44,802 nt of DNA from Snuella sedimenti (GTDB taxonomy: Bacteria > Bacteroidota > Bacteroidia > Flavobacteriales > Flavobacteriaceae). Below, piece after piece: positions 35,729 to 42,923 of this stretch. Under the pieces are notes generated by a model, which made no database searches, had not been told where the DNA came from, and worked only from the letters and a program-made list of their open reading frames with translations. The stretch lies in contig NZ_JAELVQ010000027.1 in NCBI RefSeq assembly GCF_016428595.1, positions 1 to 44,802 on the forward strand, written 5' to 3'. Every line of letters starts with the position of its first letter. Position 1 is the first letter of the stretch. The translations under genes and the position numbers were made by a program.

Positions 35729-37138
35729 ATGTCAAGAAGAAACAAAAAACAGGTCTTTACCAACGTTGAAGTTATAGATGCCGGTGCCAAAGGTAAAACT
35801 GTTGGCAAAGCGCCAGATGGCAAGGTAATATTTTTACCAAATGCTGTTCCCGGTGATGTAGTAGATGTGCAAACTTTTAAGAAGCGTAAAGCGTATTATG
35901 AGGGAAAAGCGACCGTATTCCATAAGTTGTCGGATAAGCGGGTAACCCCAGTATGTGAGCATTTTGGAACCTGTGGTGGTTGCAAATGGCAACATATGGG
36001 GTATGAGCACCAATTGTATTATAAACAAAAGGAGGTTGTTAATAATTTAACGCGCCTGGGCCACATTCAACTTCCCGATGTAACGCCCATACTTGGATCT
36101 GCCAAGCAGTATTTTTATCGTAATAAAATGGAATTTTCCTTTAGTGATAGCCGATGGTTGACCTTAGAGGAAATACAATCTGACGAAGCGCTTGCTGACA
36201 AAAACGCTTTGGGGTTCCATATTCCGGGTATGTGGGATAAAATTTTGGATGTTAAGTCCTGTCATTTACAGGAGGATCCATCCAATGCCATACGCAATGC
36301 TGTTAAGCAATTTGCAATCGATAACGATATGGCATTTTTTAATACCCGTAATCAAACGGGCTTGTTGCGTACCATGATGATACGTACAGCCAGTACTGGT
36401 GACCTAATGGTATTGATCCAGTTCTTTATGGACGACAAAACAAAGCGCGAGCTTTTATTGGATTTCCTTTTTGAAAACTTCCCGCAAATAACGTCCTTAC
36501 AATACGTCATTAACGGTAAAGGGAACGACACTATTTACGATCAGGAGGTTATTTGTTATAAGGGTAAGGATCATATTTTTGAAGAAATGGAAGGCTTACG
36601 CTTTAAAATCAATGCCAAGTCTTTTTACCAAACCAATAGCGATCAGGCTTACGAGCTTTATAAAATAACCCGCGATTTTGCGGGGCTTACGGGTGACGAG
36701 CTAGTTTACGACCTTTATACGGGCACTGGAACCATTGCGCAATTTGTTGCCAAGAAAGCGCGTAAAGTAGTTGGCGTAGAGGCGGTCCCTGATGCTATCA
36801 CAGCTGCTAAGGAGAATGCACAATTAAATAACATTAATAACGTTGACTTCTTTGTAGGCGATATGAAACACGTCTTTAATAACGAATTTATTACCGCTCA
36901 TGGACATCCGGATGTTATAATTACCGATCCGCCCCGTGATGGTATGCATAAGGATGTGGTACAGCAAATATTGAACATTGCCCCAAAAAAAGTAGTCTAT
37001 GTAAGTTGTAACAGTGCCACGCAAGCTAGGGATTTGGCATTAATGGATAGCATGTACAAAGTAACGAAAACGCAGGCGGTAGATATGTTTCCACAAACGT
37101 TTCACGTCGAAAATGTAGTCCTTTTGGAAAAACGTTAA
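35729..37138 (+). CDS. rlmD: 23S rRNA (uracil-5-)-methyltransferase RlmD
   Basis: 469 residues. An N-terminal TRAM domain (about 8-65) binds RNA. An Fe-S cluster site follows, with cysteines in P-V-C-E-H-F-G-T-C-G-G-C-K-W-Q-H and one more in V-K-S-C-H-L. The C-terminal SAM-dependent methyltransferase has Y-D-L-Y-T-G-T-G-T-I-A-Q and D-P-P-R-D-G-M-H. The catalytic Cys427 is in Y-V-S-C-N-S-A-T-Q-A-R-D. It likely makes m5U1939 (E. coli numbering), though a tRNA or other rRNA target is possible in Bacteroidota. It heads a run with two DUF genes. Confidence 0.9.
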   Translation: MSRRNKKQVFTNVEVIDAGAKGKTVGKAPDGKVIFLPNAVPGDVVDVQTFKKRKAYYEGKATVFHKLSDKRVTPVCEHFGTCGGCKWQHMGYEHQLYYKQKEVVNNLTRLGHIQLPDVTPILGSAKQYFYRNKMEFSFSDSRWLTLEEIQSDEALADKNALGFHIPGMWDKILDVKSCHLQEDPSNAIRNAVKQFAIDNDMAFFNTRNQTGLLRTMMIRTASTGDLMVLIQFFMDDKTKRELLLDFLFENFPQITSLQYVINGKGNDTIYDQEVICYKGKDHIFEEMEGLRFKINAKSFYQTNSDQAYELYKITRDFAGLTGDELVYDLYTGTGTIAQFVAKKARKVVGVEAVPDAITAAKENAQLNNINNVDFFVGDMKHVFNNEFITAHGHPDVIITDPPRDGMHKDVVQQILNIAPKKVVYVSCNSATQARDLALMDSMYKVTKTQAVDMFPQTFHVENVVLLEKR

Positions 37139-37268
37139 CCAGAGCTTTTATTGTTTATGTGTTTATTCGTTTATTTGTAACCTTATGAAAGAAAGCCCAT
37201 AATGGGCATTTGGCAAATAGTGGACAATACCAACCGATATAATTAATTATTTATCGCAGGTCAGTACA

Positions 37269-37283
37269 AAAATTTAAACGTGT
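37269..37283 (+). repeat. Core copy of the shared leader motif
   Basis: AAAATTTAAACGTGT, identical to the core of the amidohydrolase leader (32615-32668), 51 bases before the start of the DUF6452 gene. Here GTG is followed by a stop codon, so it is not a start. Confidence 0.4.
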
Positions 37284-37334
37284 AAAAACCTATTTGTTAA
37301 GTCATTATATAAAAAAGTAGCGTACCCTAAATTC

Positions 37335-37871
37335 ATGAAGAAACTAAGTTTACTAATATTTATAGCTATTTTCACGGCACATACAAGCTGTGAAAGAGAC
37401 GATATCTGTCCGGGCAGCACTCCTACTACCCCCCATTTAATTATTGATGTTTTTGATTTCGAAAATCAAGAAAGCAAGAAAAATATTTTTAATCTGGTTG
37501 TAGCCAAAGGCACCGAAAGCGACATACTTCCTGGCTTTGCATTTGAATCTAAAAGCAAATTGGTGTTACCATTGGATACAAAAGCCAACACTACGCAATA
37601 CAGACTTATAAAGGATGCAACGGTAAATGACAATGGTACACCTGATGATACGAGTGATGATACTATAGATGGGAATTTCGATGTTTTAACCATTAACTAC
37701 AGTCGCGAAGAAGTATATGTATCGCGTGCCTGTGGTTATAAAACCATTTTTAAAAATGTAACACTCACCATTGAAGACGATGGTGACAACTGGATATTAT
37801 CGCAACAACCCCTTAACCCCAACCAATCTGTAGAAGATGAAACAACAACACACTTTAACATATACCATTAG
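37335..37871 (+). CDS. DUF6452-family lipoprotein
   Basis: 178 residues. The lipoprotein signal peptide ends in A-H-T-S-C (Cys about 19), followed by E-R-D-D-I-C-P-G-S-T-P-T-T-P-H-L-I-I-D-V, which matches the opening I know from the DUF6452 family of flavobacteria. The body is beta-rich. Its end overlaps the start of the next gene by 35 bases, so the pair is co-translated. The run rlmD-DUF6452-DUF6048 is, as far as I recall, conserved in flavobacteria. No function is established. Confidence 0.78.
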   Translation: MKKLSLLIFIAIFTAHTSCERDDICPGSTPTTPHLIIDVFDFENQESKKNIFNLVVAKGTESDILPGFAFESKSKLVLPLDTKANTTQYRLIKDATVNDNGTPDDTSDDTIDGNFDVLTINYSREEVYVSRACGYKTIFKNVTLTIEDDGDNWILSQQPLNPNQSVEDETTTHFNIYH

Positions 37872-38568
37872 TCTGTTTATGGTTTTCTTTTGTGTGTTTG
37901 CCAGCGCACAAAACGATAGCATTGTAAGCAGCACTGCTACCGACACTTTAAAAGTACAGTTAAAATACGGTCTGCGTGTGGGAGGCGATATTGGGAAACT
38001 GGTTCGCTCGTTCGTTAATGATGACTACAGCGGTTTTGAGGTCAGTGCCGATTACCGCTTAAAGCCTAAATTATACCTTGCCGGGGAATTGGGTTTTGAA
38101 GAAAAAAATACGGTTACAGACTATTTAGACATAACAAGTAAGGGTTCGTATATCAAGGCTGGAATAGACTATAATATGTACCAAAACTGGTTGGATATGG
38201 ACAATATGATCTATACTGGTTTTCGTTTGGCGGCCAGCTCGTTTAGCCATAATCTTAATAGTTATAACATCTATAACACCGACCAGTTTTGGGCACCTCA
38301 GTACAGTGTTAGTGACGGCAAGTCTTTTGATGGTTTAACTGCAGTGTGGGCCGAAATCATTCTTGGTATTAAGGCCGAATTGTTTAACAACTTATATCTT
38401 GGGCTTAATATACAGCTTAAAATGTCGGTTACAGAAACAGTGCCCAACAACTTTGAAAATGTTTACATTCCGGGATTCCATAAAACCTACGACAGCAGTG
38501 GTATTGGTGTGGGTTATGGCTATACCATTTCGTATCGTATTCCGCTGTATAAAAAAGTGAAGGAATAA
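37837..38568 (+). CDS. DUF6048-family outer-membrane-like protein
   Basis: 243 residues with a signal peptide (about 1-25, ending in A-S-A-Q). The rest is a chain of amphipathic beta strands (L-K-Y-G-L-R-V-G-G-D-I-G-K-L, F-E-V-S-A-D-Y-R-L-K-P-K-L-Y-L-A-G-E-L-G-F) as in a small outer-membrane barrel. The sequence fits DUF6048. It overlaps the previous gene by 35 bases. An inner ATG at 37879 would cut the signal peptide and is less likely. Confidence 0.78.
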   Translation: MKQQHTLTYTISLFMVFFCVFASAQNDSIVSSTATDTLKVQLKYGLRVGGDIGKLVRSFVNDDYSGFEVSADYRLKPKLYLAGELGFEEKNTVTDYLDITSKGSYIKAGIDYNMYQNWLDMDNMIYTGFRLAASSFSHNLNSYNIYNTDQFWAPQYSVSDGKSFDGLTAVWAEIILGIKAELFNNLYLGLNIQLKMSVTETVPNNFENVYIPGFHKTYDSSGIGVGYGYTISYRIPLYKKVKE

Positions 38569-38808
38569 TAACTACACTGTTTTTTTTTATATCTACCAAA
38601 CACCTCTATAATGGCTTAAAAACTTTCTATTAGGTTGGTTTAGGCTTTGTTGATATTCTTTATAAAATTGAAGGAATTATTTTCTATGTTTATAAGAAAG
38701 TAATTATATTAGCTTCCATGTTTTGCACTTGAGAGTATACGACTAAAAAAGTAATATTATCTCAACTTTTGAGAACATTATTAAACATTTAGTCATCCAT
38801 ATAAACAA

Positions 38809-38817
38809 GTTGTACAC
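38809..38817 (+). other. Cassette 5' boundary motif GTTGTACAC
   Basis: GTTGTAC fits the integron core site GTTRRRY at six of seven positions and is the exact complement of GTACAAC at 39568-39574, behind the lipoprotein gene. The nine bases GTTGTACAC and GTGTACAAC (39566-39574) bracket that gene as an inverted pair. Confidence 0.5.
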
Positions 38818-38842
38818 AAGCTAAAAATACCAAAACTCAAAT

Positions 38843-39556
38843 ATGAAAATAAACTACATTTTGACCATCGGACTAATTATTCTGACAATTTCGTGCGGAA
38901 AAAGTAAAAAGGAAATCGAACAAGAAAAAGCTCAAATTGAACTTGAACAAAAAGCATTAGCAGAACGAAAAGAAAAGGAAAGAATTCATTTAGAAAAAAT
39001 TGAGGTTGGAAAGTCCAAACTAAAAATGGAGTTAACCAATGAGCTTGACAGACTGAAAAAAATGTTAGTACAAGAAAAAAACAATCTAAATGAAATCAAT
39101 AAATTTCAATTGGGTCGTTTAAGTTCAACAAAAGAAAAACAACTTACTGAACAGAATCAAAAAATCAACATATTAAATGACTACATCAGAAAATTAGAAA
39201 AAGAAATCTCGCTAACTAGCCTCCGAGAAACCTTTGATTTTCAAGACACGCCAGAAGGAGTTGTTAATTACATATTTCAATCGGCAAAAAGTAAGGACTT
39301 TAGTAAATTAAGAAATCTCTGTGACCCTTATGGAGAAAACGATGCTGATACTCGCAGAATATGTTTGGTAGAAATGCAACCGACCGAAATGCAAAACCGA
39401 TTTGTAGAATCCTTTGAAAATGGCAGAATAATGGGTAATCCGAAAATTGAAAATGAAACTGCAGAAATAGAAATTGCATTTGGACAATATTCTGATAAAC
39501 TAGAAAAAATTAAGCTTATTAAACGAATGGACAAATGGTACATTGGAAGTTATTAA
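38843..39556 (+). CDS. Coiled-coil lipoprotein, cassette-like gene
   Basis: 237 residues. The lipobox is L-T-I-S-C (Cys about 18). Residues of about 22-125 form a charged coiled coil rich in K and E (E-I-E-Q-E-K-A-Q-I-E-L-E-Q-K). The C-terminal 110 residues (T-P-E-G-V-V-N-Y-I-F-Q-S-A-K-S-K-D-F...I-K-L-I-K-R-M-D-K-W-Y-I-G-S-Y) resemble small export-associated NTF2-like domains such as DUF4878. It stands between core-like motifs at 38809 and 39566, so it may be an integron cassette gene. Function unknown. Confidence 0.75.
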   Translation: MKINYILTIGLIILTISCGKSKKEIEQEKAQIELEQKALAERKEKERIHLEKIEVGKSKLKMELTNELDRLKKMLVQEKNNLNEINKFQLGRLSSTKEKQLTEQNQKINILNDYIRKLEKEISLTSLRETFDFQDTPEGVVNYIFQSAKSKDFSKLRNLCDPYGENDADTRRICLVEMQPTEMQNRFVESFENGRIMGNPKIENETAEIEIAFGQYSDKLEKIKLIKRMDKWYIGSY

Positions 39557-39565
39557 AAAAAGCCA

Positions 39566-39699
39566 GTGTACAACGCCGTATAAAATTAATTGCTAGTGCA
39601 GGCCTACTTACGAAAATCCTCGCGGATTTTCTATTCGGTTTGTATTTGCTAAATTAGGTACTTAAAACACGTAACTATTTTTACACAACCACGTTGGGC
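39566..39699 (+). repeat. attC-like imperfect palindrome
   Basis: It starts 9 bases after the lipoprotein stop and ends 14 bases before the ATPase ATG. The left inverse core is GTACAAC (39568-39574) and the right core GTTGGGC (39693-39699) fully fits GTTRRRY. The outer arms pair over about 30 bases with extra unpaired bases on the right arm (ACAACCAC), as in attC sites. The centre has GAAAATCC-TCGC-GGATTTTC (39612-39631). Length of 130 bases is inside the attC range. No integrase gene is in the window. Confidence 0.6.
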
Positions 39700-39713
39700 T
39701 TAATTAAAAAAAG

Positions 39714-41111
39714 ATGACAGAAATAAAAAACATACGAATTGAAAAACTCTTCGGGGAAAAAGACTATGAAATCCGTCTTGAAAATAACCGATTAATCTTA
39801 GTTGCAGAAAATGGAGCTGGGAAAACCACAATAGTAAACATTATCTATTTCTTTATTAGCCGTCAATGGACTAAGTTATTAAGGTATGAGTTTTTTGCGA
39901 TAGAAATAAAGCTTGAAAAAAACACAATTAGATTAGAAAAAAATGAAATAGACATTCTAAATTCTGATAAACTTAACCGCCTTTTAAGGAGGTATACACC
40001 TGCTGTTAGAGAAAGAGTTAATGCGTTCTTGCAAAATCAAGATTTTTCAATCTTTTCAAATGATTATGAAAAACTAGAATACATTGCTGATGATTACCGC
40101 TTACCTAAAAGTTTAATTATGGAAATAAGTAGGTATGCGGAAAGAGAACAAATCAACCTTTTTGAAAGCACTCTTAGGGAAAAGGAACAATTACTATCTT
40201 CCCTTATCAATACGCAAGTTCTCTACCTTCCTACGTATAGAAGAATTGAACAAGACCTAAGTAATATTTTACCAGACCTTAAAGAAGAACTTAATTCATA
40301 CAGAAGAAAAAAATATCGACAATTAAGCCACGAAAGAGAAACGGGCTTTGTTGAATTAGTAGAGTTTGGAATGGAAGATGTTGTTGAAAAAGTTAACCAA
40401 AAATTAAACCACCTTCGAGAAGACTTTAACTCAAATCTGAAAACGAACTTAACGGGTGGCTATCTTAAAGATGTGATAAATAAAAACTACTCAAAAATCA
40501 CGTATAATCAAATTGAATCTCTAACACCTGAATCGTTAGAAAGAATATTTGACAGAATTGATGAGGATGTTTTGTCAAACAACGAAAAGAGTAAATTAAA
40601 TCAATTCGTAAGTGACATCAGAGAAGGTGGGACTATTGAAAAGGAGGAGAATAAAATTCTAGCATATTTCATATATAAACTTACAACCATTTATTCAAAA
40701 CTAGAAAAAGATGAAAAAGAAATAGCTGAATTTATAAAAATCTGCAACGACTACTCCTCAAACAAAGTTTTCTTATATGATTATGTCAATTTTCAAATCC
40801 TCATTCGTCCGCTCAAAAAAGGCAAAATAGACTTTCAAAAACCGATAGAATTTAGCAATCTATCTTCTGGAGAGAAACAAATTGTTTCATTATTTAGTCA
40901 TATTTATTTGTCTACATCAAAAAATTACATTGTAATAATTGATGAACCAGAACTCTCATTATCAGTTTCTTGGCAAAAAAGATTTTTAACAGACATAGAA
41001 AATAATGATAAATGTTTAGGCTTAATTGCCGTCACTCATTCCCCATTCATATTTGAAAATAAACTCGAAAGATACGCTCATGGTTTGAATGAGTTTGAAA
41101 CAAAGTTTTAA
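39714..41111 (+). CDS. AAA/ABC-type ATPase, PARIS AriA-like
   Basis: 465 residues. Walker A is A-E-N-G-A-G-K-T-T (31-39, Lys37). The middle (about 100-330) is a long helical insertion. Then come the ABC-like signature N-L-S-S-G-E-K-Q-I-V, Walker B Y-I-V-I-I-D-E-P-E-L-S-L, and A-V-T-H-S-P-F. This is the AAA_15/AAA_21 (OLD/SMC-like) type used in many defence systems. The next gene, 2 bases on, encodes a DUF4435 protein. That pair is the gene content of PARIS, where AriA holds the toxin AriB until a phage anti-restriction protein is sensed. Visibly A+T-richer than its neighbours. Confidence 0.78.
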   Translation: MTEIKNIRIEKLFGEKDYEIRLENNRLILVAENGAGKTTIVNIIYFFISRQWTKLLRYEFFAIEIKLEKNTIRLEKNEIDILNSDKLNRLLRRYTPAVRERVNAFLQNQDFSIFSNDYEKLEYIADDYRLPKSLIMEISRYAEREQINLFESTLREKEQLLSSLINTQVLYLPTYRRIEQDLSNILPDLKEELNSYRRKKYRQLSHERETGFVELVEFGMEDVVEKVNQKLNHLREDFNSNLKTNLTGGYLKDVINKNYSKITYNQIESLTPESLERIFDRIDEDVLSNNEKSKLNQFVSDIREGGTIEKEENKILAYFIYKLTTIYSKLEKDEKEIAEFIKICNDYSSNKVFLYDYVNFQILIRPLKKGKIDFQKPIEFSNLSSGEKQIVSLFSHIYLSTSKNYIVIIDEPELSLSVSWQKRFLTDIENNDKCLGLIAVTHSPFIFENKLERYAHGLNEFETKF

Positions 41112-41113
41112 CC

Positions 41114-42055
41114 ATGAATAGTTTTTTACAATCGTTAAAAGATGCTGGAGCTTCTCCTATAACATCACATATTCGATTTTTACAAGAATATAGCAAGACA
41201 GATAAATCGTTGCATTTGTTTATTGAAGGTAATGATGACCCCTCTTTTTATACAAATTTCCTAAAAAATATTGCTGGAAAAAAATATGAGTTGTATTTCT
41301 ACAATAGTAAAAACAAAGAAGGTGTTTATGAGAATTATAAAAAAATAAATTGGAACACCTACAACAAGAATAAAGTATTGTTTTTTGTAGATAAAGACTA
41401 TTCGGACATTCTTAATATCTCATACGTATCTGATGAAAATATTTTTGTGACAAAATATTATTCAATTGAGAACTATCTGGTTAATGGCAAAATTCTTAAA
41501 AGAATATTAATTGACCTCCTTCACATAACAGATACTGAGACAATAAAAGGCATAGTCAAAAGATTCAAAAAAGAGCACAAGGAATTTTGTAGCCTAATGA
41601 AACTATTGACTTCATGGATAATATATCATCGCAGCAAAAAAAATAAAATTCAGTTGGCAAATATCAATCTATCTCACATCTTTTCATTTGATGATGATAT
41701 GAAGATTTGTAGATCTTGCCGTCCACAAGGACAAAAATTACTTTCTTATCTAAATAAAAAAACCGGTAATATCGATAACTCAGAAATTTGGAAAGAAATC
41801 AAATCTATTTATAACAAGATAAACTACATCAGTGAGCAAAAAACTCACCTAAGAGGCAAATTTGAAATTTGGTTTTTAGTAGCATTTATTAATCAGTTAA
41901 TGGAAAATGTAAATGCTAACAAACCTAAAGGGGAACAAAAGTTAAAAATGAATTTCACACTTAGCAAATCAAATGCAGTTGAAATATTAGGTTCGAGACT
42001 AGAAATCCCAAAAGACCTTAAAAAATTCATCACCCATAATCTAAAAAATAACTAG
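41114..42055 (+). CDS. DUF4435/Toprim protein, PARIS AriB-like effector
   Basis: 313 residues. The Toprim-type acidic sites are visible: Glu38 in L-F-I-E-G-N-D-D-P-S-F-Y and Asp93-x-Asp95 in V-L-F-F-V-D-K-D-Y. A second block, T-K-Y-Y-S-I-E-N-Y-L-V, is typical for DUF4435. In characterised PARIS the homologous AriB is a nuclease that cuts host tRNA after release from AriA. It starts 2 bases behind the ATPase gene, so both are co-translated. Its stop codon lies 5 bases from the 3' end of a reversed group II intron remnant. Confidence 0.78.
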   Translation: MNSFLQSLKDAGASPITSHIRFLQEYSKTDKSLHLFIEGNDDPSFYTNFLKNIAGKKYELYFYNSKNKEGVYENYKKINWNTYNKNKVLFFVDKDYSDILNISYVSDENIFVTKYYSIENYLVNGKILKRILIDLLHITDTETIKGIVKRFKKEHKEFCSLMKLLTSWIIYHRSKKNKIQLANINLSHIFSFDDDMKICRSCRPQGQKLLSYLNKKTGNIDNSEIWKEIKSIYNKINYISEQKTHLRGKFEIWFLVAFINQLMENVNANKPKGEQKLKMNFTLSKSNAVEILGSRLEIPKDLKKFITHNLKNN

Positions 42056-42059
42056 TTCA

Positions 42060-42139
42060 ATCGAGTAGGCGGCCGTGAACGATAAGTCCACGGTGCACCT
42101 CTCACACCACCGTACGTAAGGGTCGCGTATACGGCGGTT
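42060..42139 (-). ncRNA. 3' end of a group II intron (domains V and VI)
   Basis: On the minus strand a 34-nt domain V (42106-42139) follows the maturase stop codon at once: AACCGCCGTA pairs with TACGGTGGT, with a TA bulge, and carries the triad CGC used by group IIC introns. The distal helix is weak (CG/CG with a 9-nt loop). Then G-T-G-A-G-A-G-G and a domain VI hairpin with ACCGTGGA...TTCACGGC, ending in CCTACTCGAT at 42060. The first five 3'-exon bases are TGAAC. The 5' part of the intron is missing. Confidence 0.75.
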
Positions 42140-42516
42140 CAAAAATGATATTGACCTTTGTAGTATGTTAGCATACTTAGGTAGCCTCTTTTATGAAGTT
42201 TTGATTGCGTTATCGTGGTTCGCAAAATAGGACTTTGAGCTACTGCCCATCCTCCCATATTTGTTCTACTCCATGCATAGGCTTGCCCTTGGGGCACGCC
42301 CAACCGAATTAGGTTTTTCCGCTTTCGTTCGAGCTTCTTCCAGTCATGCCAAATGCAGTACCGTATGCGATTTCGCAACCATTCGTCCAACTTTTTGAGT
42401 TTCCCTTGTATGGAAGCTGGTTTAAAATAATTAACCCAGCCCCGTATTAGTAGATTTAGTTTACCTATGCGCTCATCAAAGCTCATGGGCAGCGTTTTCT
42501 TGGTCAAGATGGCCAT
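42139..42516 (-). pseudogene. Group II intron maturase, C-terminal fragment
   Basis: 125 residues with a chance ATG start. They cover only the end of the intron-encoded protein: the maturase domain (L-N-L-L-I-R-G-W-V-N-Y-F...L-D-E-W-L-R-N-R-I-R-Y-C-I-W-H-D-W-K-K) and the C-terminal Y-A-W-S-R-T-N-M-G-G-W-A-V-A-Q-S-P-I-L. No HNH nuclease follows, which fits class C. The whole reverse transcriptase part (about 300 residues) is missing, replaced by an IS1182-like fragment. It cannot be functional. Confidence 0.85.
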
Positions 42517-42626
42517 ATGGGCTTAAAATACCTTTTTAAACGACGGTAGAAATTGTGCTCCGGTACACGGGCACTCAACTGGAACTGATTGAACAGTTTC
42601 TCCTGATATTGCTTTTTGCCTTGCAT
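42504..42626 (-). pseudogene. IS1182-family transposase, N-terminal fragment
   Basis: 40 codons starting at the ATG complement of 42624-42626: M-Q-G-K-K-Q-Y-Q-E-K-L-F-N-Q-F-Q-L, then S-A-R-V-P-E-H-N-F-Y-R-R-L-K. This is the usual start of IS1182-type transposases in Bacteroidota. After R-R-L-K the frame runs into the group II maturase sequence in another frame and stops at TGA (42504-42506). The join between the two elements therefore lies at about 42516-42545. Recognised from memory of the family, not from a search. Confidence 0.65.
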
Positions 42627-42923
42627 CCTTAAAAATAAGAAGTTTCATGCAAATCTTAAAATTTTAGATTATATTTGAGAAGTTGTGCAACAGGCACACT
42701 ATATATAAAAAATAAGGGATTCCGTGCCTAAACCAAAGTTAGATCAAACCGGCACGTCGCCAATTTATAAAATTAATATTTATCCTACATTTTAAACATT
42801 TATTTACTAAATTGGCTTTGTAAAAACCAAAGGGCATTGGCTTTTTAAATTCCTTACTTTCCATATACATTACGTTATCGCTAATATATTGAGTATGTAA
42901 AAATCAATGTAAAACAAATTATA
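42627..42923. other. Intergenic region: IS end and sulfatase leader
   Basis: About 300 bases without a gene. TTGTGCAACAGGCACA near 42683-42698 (TGTGC facing GCACA) may be the outer end of the IS1182-like element. TATAAAATTAAT (42766-42777), CCTAC (42784-42788) and ATTTACTAAATTGG (42802-42815) repeat, in the same order, pieces of the attC-like site at 39579-39658. The rest should be the sulfatase promoter. Confidence 0.4.

Noticed and set aside
37195-37215. GCCCAT-A-ATGGGC hairpin after rlmD as a terminator
   Set aside because: No T tract follows on either strand, so it was not called.
42139-42516. Reading the 125-residue maturase end as a complete small protein
   Set aside because: The sequence is only the C-terminal third of a group II intron protein; its ATG is accidental and the reverse transcriptase part is missing.
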